Part shown: one piece after another, positions 22,350 through 37,300 of the stretch | How the letters are laid out: each line of letters starts with the position of its first letter | Numbering within the stretch: the first letter of the stretch is position 1 | Assembly (NCBI GenBank): GCA_944472135.2 | Contig: OX235262.1 | Coordinates: forward strand, 63,219,887-63,283,886 | Length of the DNA stretch: 64,000 nt | Direction of reading: 5' to 3' | From: Trichobilharzia regenti | Taxonomy: Eukaryota; Platyhelminthes; Trematoda; Strigeidida; Schistosomatidae | Position numbers and translations under genes: made by a program | Notes under the pieces: generated by a model | Databases searched by the model: none | What the model saw: only the letters and a program-made list of their open reading frames with translations | What the model was told of the DNA's origin: nothing

Positions 22350-23106
22350 ATGTATGCATACTGTTTAAAAATATTCCCTATTCTTTCGAATCTACTTCAA
22401 CATAAACGGTGTATTCACTTAAAACAAACAATATTTCAATATTTAAGCGTTTTATCCTTTGTCTTAACATTTGTATTCTGTGCAACAACATGCTGGTTAA
22501 TATGGATTTATTCAATAATTAAATTGTTTAAATTATCCTATACAATTGGTAATGAATTAATGAAAAATGAAGAGTTAATGAATAATCCTTATGAAATAAT
22601 TAATCATGAAGAAGTAATGCATTCAGTGAAGCATTTTTCGGCCTTATTTATATTTATTACAACATATTGGATATATTGGCGAATTGATAAAGGCGCTGAA
22701 GAAAAAGGTAGTCATCCAAAAAAATTTATTCGAAATTTAATTATTTGGAAGTATTTAGCTAGTTATTTCCCTATAAAACTTGTACTGAGTGAATTATGCA
22801 ACAGTGATACTCATGGACAACACCAAACTGAAGTCAATGCGACCAGTAGTAATGAAACGAGTGATAACAATCATGACTGTTCAATAAATAGAAGAGAATT
22901 AGCCTGTGTAAAAGAATTATTCCCTACAACTAAAAACTATCTAGTTGGTTATCATCCACATGGAATATTTGGTATTGGTTCTTTTGTGAATTTTTTAACT
23001 GAAGCCAATCAATTCAGTGCCAAATTCCCAGGAATCACCCCATGGGTAGCAACACTGGAAATTAATTTCAAGGCACCATTTCATCGCGATCTGTTTCTGC
23101 GTTTTA
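22350..23106 (+). CDS. DGAT2: DGAT2-family exon 1
   Basis: Codes for residues 1-252 plus one base: both membrane segments and the HPHG motif (H202, H204). The donor is GTAAGT at 23107. An ORF reading on to 23300 is just intron read-through. Confidence 0.92.
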
Positions 23107-25347
23107 GTAAGTTTATTTTTTTAAAAAAACAACAATGTTTTCATTTATTTTACTTTATTTGTTCCTTTATCGGACAACTTGATATATATTTTTCGTCTGG
23201 CTTAATCTCACTACTAGAAGTACGTAGGCGATTCAAGAGTAGAATGCTCACCAGATACCCAAGTGGTTCAAGATTCAGTTTCAGTTCGATGCAATTCTAG
23301 TCCTTGCCTAATTTACTAATGCTGAAAAATTTGAAGGTTGGGCGTGAGGCTAGCAGATATTCTCCGTAAAAAAACAATATTACGTCTACTGAAACTTCAA
23401 GGCTGTAAACCTGAAGTCCTATGTTCGACTCGGAACTCAAGGACTGAAAAATAGCGAACAGTTTCATCTAAAGTTCGGAAGCTAATGAGACAAGGGTAGA
23501 AAGAAAACGACTTTAATATAGGTGCAAGAAATGGACACTTTGACACAATAAAACAGTATTATTTTTATGGTATAGTACTTAGGGGACAATACATACTACT
23601 CATAACCTTGTATATTTGTCTCACACGACTTTCGCATCAGATTTAAGACATCAGTGAGAATTATTTATTTGATTAACAAAAAAAAAGATAATTATGAAAT
23701 ATGCGGAGTAATCAAAATAATTCAAACTTAGCAGTCAAGTGACAAAAAGACATTCTAAAGGTTCAGTATATTCTAACAGATGTTGAAAACTAAACTGTAC
23801 AAATTTTATCAGTGCTTATTTTAAACTACTAGCTAGGCGGCTAGCTTAATGATAAGCGAACACATTATTTATTCACATGACAGTTGGGTATTAATTACCC
23901 TTTGCTGACTTCAATGAAATGACAACCTGACTGACGGTTGGATCTTCCAACTCCCGTGGTGGTAGGACATCGAAATGGTAATTTTCAAGCTACTGTCCTG
24001 AAACCTGCCACGATTCTTTTTTTTTCATTCAGTCCTTGTTCACCACTCCAGTAATAGTCAGCAAACCCAAGGCTATCTTAAATGACCTAACCATCAGTGC
24101 AGTTTGAATGTGAGAAAAACAGGCATCTATGCTGGTATGAAGTAACAAATGACTACGTAGGTATATATAACTTACCTTGAATACGTATCAATCACTGCAC
24201 ATAAAAAATAAAACAGGAAATAACAAAAAATATGAATATAAAGTCATATACTATGACTTAGGCACATGATACCCTATTTTGGAAAATATTTTTGTATACA
24301 GTACAAAATTGTCCAGCCTGAACTATTGTACACAGTTTACAAGTACAGCATAAACAGTAAAATTATGGTATTTGGTTTGATTTATTATTTCTAGAATTGT
24401 AGTGTACCACAGTTTGCTGTGAGTTTTGAAAATGTGCCTGATTATAAAACACTGTTTACATAGACATGACTGAATGATTAAACCACTGTCAGTCTGATTC
24501 ACAAGACAAGATGGAATGTTCACTAGTTGAGAGATTTGATTAAAAGATTGTGTAGAATTCTCTGATGCAAACAAAATGTATCAGTTGATGAAGAATAAAT
24601 AAGTCTGAAACACCCTTTCCGTAGTCCCGTTCGGGAATATTGTGAAAGTTGAATTATTAAGGAGATGTAATCAAACATAATCAATACATACTGTACAAAA
24701 GATTGCTAAAAATTCTACATGTATCCTACAAACGGGTAGCACAGAGGTTATGACTCTCACTGATCATACACATAATCCTGGGTTCGATCACCTGCCGACG
24801 TACACCTGATATCTGTGGTCGGCCTGCAAAATTTGGGCTGCCGATATCACATGCTGAAAATTCCATACCTGTACCAAAACGTACGGTGTGGAATCAAGCT
24901 GTGATCAAAAAATAATAATAAAGTAGTACAGGATCACTTAGAGTAACACGAAAGCCTAGCAAAATCTCCGCTAGTTGGTTTTAATAAGATATGAAATTTA
25001 GGAAATAGCTCAATTATAACACTTCACTGCAGTTACACTCAGTTATACAATAGGATGAGAGATGATAGGCTTAAAATCTTATATAAGTGGATAGAGAGAG
25101 GGAGAGAGGTTGATAAATGAAGCTTTAGTCTCTGAATTAACTGATAATACATGCAGTAGGAATGATTCAACGCCTGACAGGGAAATCCAGAAAATTCTAC
25201 TACCCTTATGACAAATGGAAAGGAAGAAAAAGAACTGTAAAAATCAACTTTAGAAGTTGTGTAGTTACAACTAAGTCGATTATAAACAATAAATTATGTT
25301 CAAAACGTCGTCCAATAACTAATACTGTTTTCCTGTGTGATATGTCC

Positions 25348-25379
<32 letters not shown>

Positions 25380-28300
25380 CAAAAGTTACTGCTATAATAA
25401 AGCCTAGATACTATGATGCAATGAATCTGTATTAATCTTTGTATCATTTATGAAGAATGGTTCATCGGTCATAGTAATGCCAAAGCAATTACACCACTCA
25501 TCACCCACACCTCTAAAATTCACAACAACAGAAGTAGAATAGTAGGATTGCTTGAATCATGACTCATCACATGATTACAAGAAATACAGTGTACACTCAG
25601 CATTAGCAGGCCCAATATGGAATACATTAGCGAGGTACATGGTCTGGTTGACAACACCTCAGTGTACCATATTGTCCACACTAGATGATGGTCTACTAAT
25701 AATACTTGTGAATTTAACAGTGACTAAAGTAGTTTCCTGAAATTTTTATCTAAACACTAACCTTCATGAGGTAACAGTTACTCCCCAGTCATGACTAATG
25801 GCTAGCAAAGGAATTCAGCTTTAATATGATAGCTTACCAACTGTCATACTAAAGAAGAATGCTCCACACAACAATCAAAATAAAAGAAAGCTAGTCATTC
25901 AGATAAATAATATCAGAATTATTGATTATAGTGCCAGGCTTGTTAAAATATGTCATATGACCTTGGCTACTAGAAAAAAATATATACTTCCGCCAGACTC
26001 ATTTTGTACCAGTGTACAGACCAAACTGTAAAACAGAATATGTCTCATTTTTACCTGATTAGAAAAATATGTGAATACAAGGTGTATATTATATGCATAT
26101 ATCAATTAATGCCAATAATGTTTGTTTGTCTGTAATACAAAAAGAAGAAATTTCTTGTGGATATTGCGTCTAGACTCAATCTCACGAGACTGTGTTCAAT
26201 AGTGGACGCTTTTTTGTAAGAAAGAATTTAATATGCTATCTTTTGTAGTATACTTTGGCATTGAAATGATGTAGTTCCTTTCATCCACTCATTTTTTTCA
26301 GATGTACTTGAGGAATGATTAATTAGAGATGCGTTTTGAAGGTTCTAGTGAAATTAGTTGCGATAAATCACTAAATAAATAGAAGTATTGAATAGTTGTT
26401 TCGTCCTGGTACGGAACTATTCAACTCTGTACAGTTACTATTCAATGTAGAGACGAGTTTTCTAGCTAATAATTCTCTCAGTATATGTGTCGTCTATTGG
26501 ATTACTTGTGTTCTCTGAGTCGGTTGATCTAATTACGACCAGCTCAGAGAACACAACTAATTAAATATCATCCACCTGAATCACACATCTTCTCCACTAT
26601 TTCAGTATGTTTCATCTCTTCATTTTATCGAAAGATAAGCACCATACTGACAAGAAATGCATCGTTGAATCCTTTAAGGAGAATAATTACTGTATGTTTG
26701 AGTCGCAAGATGACAAGATCTGCAACAGACAAAAATTTCCATCCAGTAGTAAAATATACATGCCAAATTTTACCTGTCATCATGATACTATTCAGAGAAT
26801 TGACAACAACGGCGACTAGTCAACTCAATTCAGATATCGCTAAGGGTATAAAAAGGTTAGACAACAAAAATCAAGTAAAACTGGGATGTCAGAGTAAGTG
26901 AACTTAGTACTTTGTTACTGTCTCTCAACATCACTATGTGTCACCACCAGGATTTAAAAATAGGTTAAACAACTAATCCAGAAATGAATCAATCAAACTT
27001 TACTCGATTCTAATTTCGATTAAGTTTTAAAATAGCTAACTATATTTACGTACCGGTTGGTAGCTTTAACTCCTGGTGAGCACCCATACAAATTACTATC
27101 GAAAATACATAAGCAACTGCAGTAATAATGATAAGCAGAATCACTTTTCTAAATTAAACATCCTTTTAAACAGTCTTTCTTAGACTTAGTAGTACTATTT
27201 ATTTGGTAAAATGATTCATAAATTACAGTCCCTATAACAGTGTACCCTTTCAGGTTATGGACATTTTATTTGCTTTTTTTACTGGTAACACTGTATTTCC
27301 ATGGCTAAGAAAGACTCTTGAGGTGATGAAGATTCCTGGCCAACAGCGACAACAGACAAGAATCAGCATATATGGGATGAATCTGAAAGAAGCAACCTCC
27401 CTCACCTACCTACCTAACTACGAAGCATCGTCTCAACTACAGGCGGACGGAACTGATCTGGATATCAAAACGAGGATCGGGGAAGCAAAGTAAGCTTTCA
27501 TTACTCTCAAGTCTGTGCGGAGATCAACAGCACTCAATATGAAAAACAAGATCTGGATTTTCAACTCAAATGTGATGTCACTACTGCTATACGGATTAGA
27601 GACTTGGTGCCGCGTCTCGAAGGGCACTTCTAACAAACCACAGACCTCCAACAATCCTGTCTTCGCTCACTATTACTCAAGATCAGATGGCCAGCCAGAA
27701 AAGATCAACAATAGTGAGGGATATCTGGGAGCAAACTAACCAGGAACTGATTGTGAAACAAATAAGCAAGAAGAAATGGAGATGGATTGGCCATACTTCG
27801 GGGAAACCATCAAGTGACATCACTAGACAAGCCCTCGAGTGGAACCCGACCGAATGGGAAGTGGAGAGTTGGTCGTCCAAGGGTGACTTGGAGGAGGTCA
27901 TGTGAAGAGGAGATGAAGGCATGTGGGTAGACGTGCAACCAGGTGAAAACGTTGTCAGAGAACCGAACGCAGTGGGGACGTGTGGCTGAAGCCCTATGTT
28001 CCCCTAGGAATTAAAGGAAACAATAAAAAGAAGAAGGACTCTTAGACATACAGATAGTGCTTGTTCTACAGTGATATTTAATGAGTTTGCAAAGTGAAAG
28101 AATATTTTTCACTCCACCCACTCTGTATGCATTCTATTATTATTAAATAAAATACAAACTTGTTACATTATAGACATCAATAGATGAGTCACACAAAATC
28201 TCAGAGTTTGAGTCAGGATTGGGATACTTCCCAGACCGAAACAGGTGGTTATCTTAAAGGGCCATCTCCTCTAAGCCTCTGAAATGAAGCATAATTCACA

Positions 28301-31300
28301 CGGTAGTGTAGCAGTATCATGAGCTGCGTACCCATAATTTCCGGTGACCAAGACAGGTTCATACACCACTCGATCCTTTTGGATTCTGATGCCTATACAC
28401 ACCATAGTTTTGGAATCAGAGTCTTCCAGCTCCTCTAAGGAAACCTGCATGTCCGCCAGTCCATTTGTAGACACCACACGTTCGCAACTGCCATTCCACT
28501 TTTGTGAGGAGTATCTCCGCCGCGTGCAGGCTGTGAATAGGACTTGTCTGAGAGAGTCTTTGATAGCATGGCTACATGAGGGTATTTCGACGGAAAGACC
28601 GAAGCCTACTGACTCTTGGCCGTACTAAGTAGTTTATAAAGGCCTATGTGAGTTTACCTATTTTACAACACCTGTGGAAGTGGTCGGATTCGATCAAGGA
28701 TTCTATAAGTCCATCGTTTAAATCCCTGACATTATATATCATTATTACACAAGGGACAAAAAGATTAGGATTTCCACATCAAGAAGACGCTGTGTAAATT
28801 AAATAAACAGAGAACTATTCTATGACTGAATAAATTTCGATGTATATCTCAGCATTTTTGTGTTAGTGATTTATAATTATGCAGCCTTTTTTAACATCAA
28901 GACCCTATGTGGATTAGTGTTTACGAGAAGATCATTATTAACTGTATAGTCACTTACTGGACAATAGAGTGGAGATACGAAACCCTCGGGAGAAAACGTT
29001 CCGACAGTAGTCTAGCAGCCATCAGTTACAGTTTGGTTGGACCCAGTTCGGTATTTAACCTTCAGTGACAATCTACTACGTTAACTTTAACTTGTTAAGT
29101 AAAAGTTACCTTAAAGTGTCTCAACAGGAAATTTCGTTCTGTCTCAAGTAGTCGATTTTATCTCCTACTTGGTCAATTACTTTGATTTTCTGAAATAATG
29201 ATTGTGACGTTTTCATCGGATTATAGCAGGAAACGTTCAGGGTAGTATCATACGATATATTCTAAAATATTTCTACATGTTTCGTGTGAAAAAGTTAGTT
29301 CTCAGTAGATCATTAGTTCAGCAGACAATTTCTAATTAGCTTATGCGTATCTGCGCTTCTTCAAAATGCAAATAGCAAATGGACTTTTCATCACTTTTGA
29401 AAGTCATATCCTATGGTAGGGTATTTCTTCTCCGTTCGATAGTGACCATAAAAAACTAATTCTCGATTGTTAGTTAGCCAATCTTTTAATCCAGAGATTC
29501 TCTTCTATTTGTTGCTATTTGTAGGTTAATGTCTTCAGTTTTTATGAGAAAACACATCCTTATAATGGAAGCTTGTGGTAAAAATTCCTTTGTCCAGTTG
29601 ACTTAGTACGTTTGTAAAAGCCTATATATATTATAGGTGGTATATCGACAGCAACAACAATCACCAATCACTATCAGCGTAATAAATTTTAAAGTGGTTA
29701 CATCCTTCCCTTACCTAACCATCATTGTTTCAACGACAAGCGGACAGCAAGGGTGAGGATGTCAAAACCAACAGTAGTCGAAAAGGAAAGACAGACCTTT
29801 GTCACTGTGAAGTTAATTTGAAAATCTACTACACTTAGTATAAAGAACGAAATTCGGATTTTCAACAACGATGTTAAGTCAGTCAGTTCTTCTATATGGG
29901 TCAGAAACTTGACCAGCGCGTCACGAACAGCATTTCCAACAGCCGGCCGCAGACTTGTATCAACAGCTGCTTTCCCTGGCTCCATACTAAAGATCAAACG
30001 GCCAAAAGTATAATCAACAAGAAACTCTGGGAACGAACCAACCATGAACCTATTACTCGACAAATATTCCAAATAAAATGAATGTGGATCGAACACATGT
30101 TGAGGAAACATTTGGGTCACATCTAGGGTCAGGCCACCGCTCAAGTGGAACCGGGATGGGAAACGACAAGTACGGCTCCCGGGGGTGATATGAAGGAGAC
30201 TGTGCTAGGAGGAGCTGAGAGGCTATAAGCAATCGTGGAACCGACTTATAAGGACTGGAGAAAACAGGACAAAGTGGAGATGTGCTGTTGAAGCCTTATT
30301 TTCCCCTGGAACCCAAGGGAACAATAATAATGATGATAAATAGCAAAGGTGTTATGAGCAATTCAATTAGTTGTTATATTTATATATTGACATGCACAGT
30401 AAGCTGAATTCGTTTGTTTGTCTTCGCTTGCATCTGTTGTTTACAGTATTCAGGGTTCCCCACTGGACAATTCTGCATATACATGCTATTCGGAGACCAA
30501 GATCATATCAATGCACAATGCCATTAAACGTAACATTAGACATGCTGCACATGTATATTCGACACTAACTGATCACTCATATTTTAGTACGTATTGGGTC
30601 GCCTAAATCAGTGAGTCTTACTTTCAATATGAAGGAGAAACCAATGTAAAGCCATTGTAATAACTAACAAATTAATACAGAAATGTATTCAGAGGCGCAT
30701 CAGTTCATGTCTGTGTATATGGAGAGGGAACACAAATAAGAAATGCATAGAGTTAAGGTGACAGTGCAACAGACAAAATGAGTGCGATTAAGTGCAAATA
30801 AACAGACAGAGAATTAGTCGAATTCCGAAAATGAAAAGATATAAAAGTATCCCTCCTCCCACTGTAAGTGATTCTAAGTCATGTCACTAAGAGTATTTAA
30901 CTAGTGATACCAACAACAATCTCTTCCCTATCATACTAGTTGTGACAGCCTTTATACATTGCTTTGAACTGGGAATCCTTGGACCTTTTTGAAGCAAACT
31001 TTACTTTACATAACAGTCACTGTAAAGGAAAACGGCGGCTGGATATGTTCCATTCAGTGCAATCGGTACAGATTCCTTACTTGACAGACTGAATCACCTT
31101 CCTTATCCAGCATCTGGTGTTTCACTTCAGTACTATTTTCCTCATAGCGGTACCTGCATTAGCGATCAATAACATATTTTCAGATCTCCAACTTTAGCAG
31201 TGCAGTAGGCTAAATTCTATTGTATATGCCATGTGATGTGTAACTGGGCATTAAACCCTGCATTGAGCGGTACCATCTAAGCCTGATTCACTTTACTACA

Positions 31301-34300
31301 CAACACCAAAAGGAGAGTTAAATTGTGAACTGAAAATTCTAGTATATAATGGAGTAAAAGCTTGTGCTGAATTGTTGCTTCAGGTAATGTTTAGTGACCA
31401 TGTCACTATAATCTATCATGAACTACTTTGTCATAGATGTTTCAAAAACGGCATCTATTATAATGTATTAAGAAAACACAGTCTCACCAAGTAGACAGGC
31501 TGATAAAATTCAAGATCATTTAAACATCATGAGTGTGGTTAGTATGTGGTTCACTATTCTCAAAAGCATAATGAAGTGGTCTAGTTTAAAAGGGTATACT
31601 ACGCTAGCCATGACATTATAGAACAAATATTTCTCCTACTTTGTAACTTTATCTAAGTGAACATCCATTGCCTTGTATTTTCACTAGCCACCGAACTAAA
31701 AGTCAAATAGTAAATATGTAATCATTCAACTATCGCATTCAAATCCGTATATATTTCGATTCCCAGCATAGCATGAGTATCCACTGTCACCAGTTTTTTC
31801 AATCTTATCTTAAATATACTAATAAAATAGACCCTAACTGACTTTTGCGGCTTAGTGGTGGACTTATTACCAGGGAACAATCTAGCTGATTTAGAATGTG
31901 CGAATGTTAGATAGTGTTGACCACTTCACTTATTTGGATAGTTGAATCAGACCTAATGGACTGATGGCTGACGAAATCTCAGCATTTATGCAAAATTCTC
32001 GTGTGACATTTGCCAACATAAGTCATTTATAGTGTAAATGTGATATCCGGCGATCGATCAAAGGACATGTGTACTACACAGCAAATCGCTCTGTCCTTTG
32101 TTGTGGCTGTGAGATATCACCACTGAAAGTGGATGATATGAGAAGGTTTGCTATCTTTGACTACAGTTGTTTGCATTCTATCTCCCGTATTCACAGATAT
32201 AATGTAGTGAGGAATAGTGAGGTTAAGCGTCCAGTGTTAGGTGAGGAATAAAAGTCGATATGTGGAGTTTTTAAGGCGAATCAGTTAAAATGCAAGAACC
32301 CATGCTGTTCATGCCTAGCGCAGTGATACGATTAGGCTGGAAAGGAGTTAGCGGTGGTTAGATCAAAACTTGGAGTCAATTCATAAAGTCCTTGACCGCT
32401 GGTGTGAGCCACTTAGGGAGGTGTAGACCGCCTAACTGGGATCCTAAGAACCAATGGATGAAGGGTGTTGGTGACATGGCTAAAAATCTGTTCACTGGCG
32501 CAGATACACTCACTCCATGTGATATCTCAGATACCTAAAGTCTGCATTCTTCTCCAAGTTACTATTCTTTCTCCTGTACATTTCTGCGTACTATAATTTT
32601 TTTTGAATTCTCTTTTGTCTCTCTTTCCCCTACATTTATGAACCACATGTTGTGTGACAGCTAAAACTGCTGTACTTCTGTGCAAAATTCTACGTCGAAG
32701 CTCAGTCAGTTATTGGTAGCTAACCTAATTCCTGGAATTGGTGAATCAACCGATTATACCTTCTTACTTTAATTTAAGGGTTTGTATAGGTGTACCAACG
32801 GCAACCTGAACATTGGCAAGAAACAGTTTCCCAATATTCCCTGGTTTCAAAAGACTGATTGCTTGATTGTGTTTCAAAGTAGATATATTTCTTCAAGCTG
32901 CTCAAAGAGTAGAGAAGAAGAAATCTAATCAGTAACTCGTTTAACAATATATATATATATATAAACTCACCAAAGTTGAACAGTTTGATTTAATAGTGAG
33001 AATTAATTACGGATACGAAACAGTATTAAAGTATTAATCTACATTCAAATCAAGGGTTTTACATTTTCAATAGTGCTAAAATCAGGCGATAAACACGTGT
33101 AATGATCTTCGACAATTTAAGATCATCCCGACTACGCGCGCAGTGTTAACTAGTAAACATTTGAATACGTTATGTGTTTTAAAACAAAACGAAACCAAGT
33201 TGAACTTGATCGATATTTTTGTATCGAAAAGTAAAGAATGCTAGAAATATATTTAGTAAGCTTCTACGAAATCTAGGTGGTAAATCTTGAGATAGTATAA
33301 AAGTGCACATTATAGAAGTTATAATGAACTGCAAAAGTAAAATTACTAATTCCATTATAGATAAGATTTTATTTTGATAAATCGCACAGTGTTTACAGTT
33401 ATATGAACTGATGACGTTTCGAGCACAAACTATTGCTCATAATCATATCAAGTTACTCACACAACTTTGTCTTTCATTTATATACATATGTGGAATGAGC
33501 GGTTGCGCCACAGGTTGATCCTGCATGCCGTTCTCGTCTCGCAAGAGGCGGGGATGCGTGTGTTTGGTTCTCCTGAAAACCAATGCCCAGTCAATGGGTG
33601 TATCGTGGTGTAAAATTACTAACTTATATATATTTAAATTTTTTACAGAAGTACAAATTTCTCAACACACATGTAGATTTTGCTCACTGTTAGACTAGAA
33701 TAGGATAGATTACCAATCCAGAATTATTCACAAATACTACTACTACTACTGATAATAATAATAATAATAATAATAATAACACAACATAATACATCTGAGG
33801 TTGTACATCCTCTAATGATAACTTCTATAAAATTCGAAATATTCTTATCTAACCGAATACAATTCATTTATTCTGGCATTTTCAAAAATGCCGGAGGATA
33901 ATAATTAGTGAATAACAGATTTAGTTGAAATGTTGCATAAGCTACCACTTTTGATTTTACTGCATTATTATAATAACCTTGAATTTTAATAGGAACATGT
34001 AGCTTCAACAACACATCTCCATTTCACTCTGTCCTCTGAAGTCTTCTTTAGCTGACTGCACGATTGTCCATAAGATCTCATTTCCTTCTCACATCATCTC
34101 CTGCATGTCACCTTCGGAAGTCTAACTCCTCGTTCGTCATTCGGCTTGTACACTAGGGCCTGGTTTGTGATGTCACTTAACGGTCTCCCCAGAGCATGTC
34201 CAGTGCATCATTTCTATTTTCTTCAGCATATTCATTGGGCAGTACGGCCTTAGTTGGTTCTTTAACAAAGTTACTTGTTGTCAATCATTTCTGGAAGGCC

Positions 34301-37300
34301 AAATGCTCCTTATTATGGAGCGAAGACAGCTGTTGGTGGAATTCTGTAGCAGTCTGTTAGAAATGCTTTTGTGACCTACCCACCTAGTCTTTGAAGCATG
34401 TTGAAGGACTGGCTTGACATGAGTGTTGAAAATTCAACTATTGTTCCTTACGCTGAGTGCAGTAAATTTCCATACTAACTTCAGAGCAATGAATATATCT
34501 GTCTTGCTTTTCCGTTGCTGACTGACTTTGAAATCCTCTTACATGCCACATGAAGTTGAAACGATGTTGCCATATCAGGAAAGCGAAAGAGGTGACTACC
34601 TTTAGATTTCTCCCGCTGATGGTGACTGATGTTTGTTAAGGTTAGACATAAATCATCCAAGAAGTCCAGGTTTTATAGAATGCTTTTTGTCGGTTCAACA
34701 ATTTACTGCCTTCTCACTCAATGTGGCATGTCACATGATCCGGTCCGCCATAGTCAGGAATAATATTGGTAGAGATACTTGTCTTACTCCTGTATTATTT
34801 TCAAAGGTTTCTGTGAGTATTCCAGTGTAAATCGCTTAGTATGTATTGTTATCATATAGCTGTTAAATAAGGCTGATACAAATTTCGGGCACTCCGTAGT
34901 GTTCAGGCACTTTCTGAGTTACTTCACTGTCGATTCTATAGAATACCTTCTCGAAATCGATGAAGGTGAAGTAGAGATTTGACTACAATTCTAAGATCTC
35001 TGTGATAATAATTCGTGACACTGCTGTGTGACCCACGCATGGTCTACCTTTCTGCATTCAACTTGTTCCTGATAGAATCCTGCCTCCAGAACATCTTTTA
35101 TTCTCTCCAGGATGATGCGGCTTAATATTTCGCTATGGGTGAACAGCAGCATAATTTTCGACTAACGCTTTTCTCTATATTAACATAATAGAAAATATAT
35201 GGCTAATAGATGTCTTTTCAGTTAAATAGATTTCACCAGTAGTACATTTCAATTTAATGGTAATTTGGGCTAATATACTCTAGTAATGTAACACACTTGA
35301 TCATAGGAAATAGGTTTCACCACTGAGATGGACTTCATGTCAGTGGTAGTTAATACGGATCTATTTAGGAAATAGTTTCAAGATGATAGTTGTAAAATAT
35401 CCATTTCTTTCAGTTAGATTATAAAATAAAGGATAAACGGTTGTCTGGTGTTTATATCACTTCTATTTGGCTAACGAGCACTGCCGCTAGGTATGAGAGG
35501 TACACAGCTACTCATCTTAGTCAACCATTTGTCAAATATTCTGATGACCTAACTGTATCTTTGCCTGTCAAATGTCAAAGTGACTGCACTAAACTAAACG
35601 GCTTTTTATCAGAAATCAGCCAATGGTCCAAGGAAAACGGTCTCACCTTAAACCCCTCCAAATGCCAAACAGTCAATTTCACCCTTAGGCACAAATCTGA
35701 CCTAAACAAACTGGTTAGCACTCACGAGGTGTGCAACATTGATGCACTGAAATAGAAACCAAGTCAGAAATTAAATACCTAGGCATCATTCTATCTGCTG
35801 ATCTTTCCTGGTCGTCTCATATCTTGATGATTTCTAAGAAAATATTCCGTCTTACCTTCTACATCAAGAAGTTAAGACATTCTAGTATAACCCAACCCTT
35901 ACTCCTACAATTCGTTAACTCCCGTATTCTGCCTATTATTCTTTATTGTTCCCCCTTAGTTTTTCCTGGGCTACTGAAGAAAGACTAAACCTTATTACGC
36001 AAGATGTTAAAGATTTAGAAAACAGAAAGATTGAGCGAAGAAATATTTACTTTTCGATTAGATCCTCATCTTTGGCTCTACTCTAATTATATATAGCATT
36101 TTAATTACAATACGACAGTTTGCCAATCAAGTAGCGATAAGTTTGTTAACAATAATTAAACAGTGTCAATGGGTTAATAGTTAACGAAGAAAATCAATAC
36201 AGATTTAAAAGGTGGAAATGGATAGAATAAATTAATTTTACAAGAATAACACGTAAATTAAAGATAAAGTGGTCAAAATAAATAAAATAAATAATTTAGA
36301 CAATTATAATTGAATAGGTTTAGGGGGAGATTGTCAGCAGGGTAAGCAGTGTGCCACTTAACCAGCTTGTTAATATTCTGGTTGACAAGCACTTGGACTC
36401 ATGTGAAAAATGGGCTAAATCCATTCTATCTATCTAACTCACACCACCCTCTTCATTCACAACTCTCCCCTTGTATCTCATCAGGCAAAACCAGAAGTCT
36501 ATATAGAAAACTATATGCTCGCACTAGTAAGTACAAAAACTCAACTATACCCTACTTAGCTCGTGTTCTGTGCGATGGAGAAAGCATTAGGCGTGATACC
36601 TATAACTTATTAAATAAAACACAACATAATCGAGCAAAGAATATTCTTTTCGATAAATTCCTCTTCTGGCTCTACAATTATATACATGTTTATATACACA
36701 GAATATTCAAGGTTGGTAGTTAATAACAATATTAGTGTTTTTTAAATAATATCGATTTGTATATAAACATGTATATAATTGTAGAGCCAGAAGAGGAACT
36801 TATTAAATAGTCAGAACAACTGGATCTCGTCTTTCCAACTCATATCATGTATAGGTACAACGTTCTCTTTCTTTTCCTTTTCTCTCTCTCTTTTTTCTGT
36901 TATGTGCAGCTTTGTTTCTTTCGTCTGCTTACGCCAGTAAATATGCTAGAACCTACTTTTCTAGCACCTTCAAACACTGTTTAATTTTGGCTTTGCTATC
37001 GACATGCCAATATGTTGTTGTCAAAACTAACTGAGATTACCCTTAATCTATGTAGAATTTTTTTATATTTTTAATTTACTAACTGGATGCAATATTGTGG
37101 TAAAAAATGCTGAGAATTCCATTCTGTATCGCAAGTACTGTTTTGGAATAAAGCTATTATCATTATCATTATTATCAAAACCAGTAGTATATAGTTCCAC
37201 GTATATTCACTTTTGTTTTGCACAGAAAATTAACTAAGACTTAGAATGTTGCACATCTACAGGATAAAAAGAATTCACTTCATCCTGTAAATGTCTTTGC

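Larger units (their letters stand above)
35440..37178 (+). mobile_element. Jockey/CR1-group LINE 3' half, interrupted
   Basis: The frame 35441-35755 carries the RT catalytic block [12 protein letters not shown] (YSDD in place of YADD), then [17 protein letters not shown]. After a frame change come [19 protein letters not shown] and a [15 protein letters not shown] block up to 35990. The C-terminus resumes at 36349 ([15 protein letters not shown] in another frame, [10 protein letters not shown]). A 3' UTR ends in TGGAATAAAGCTATTATCAT and an ATT/ATC tail at 37178. Sense, intron 1. Confidence 0.8.

Noticed and set aside
26607..26901. Two overlapping + strand frames
   Set aside because: No homology recognised; one continues into lysine/asparagine-rich low complexity.
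33405..33450. CTGATGACGTTTCGAGCAC, hammerhead-like start
   Set aside because: No GAAA and no matching stems I or III; not a ribozyme.
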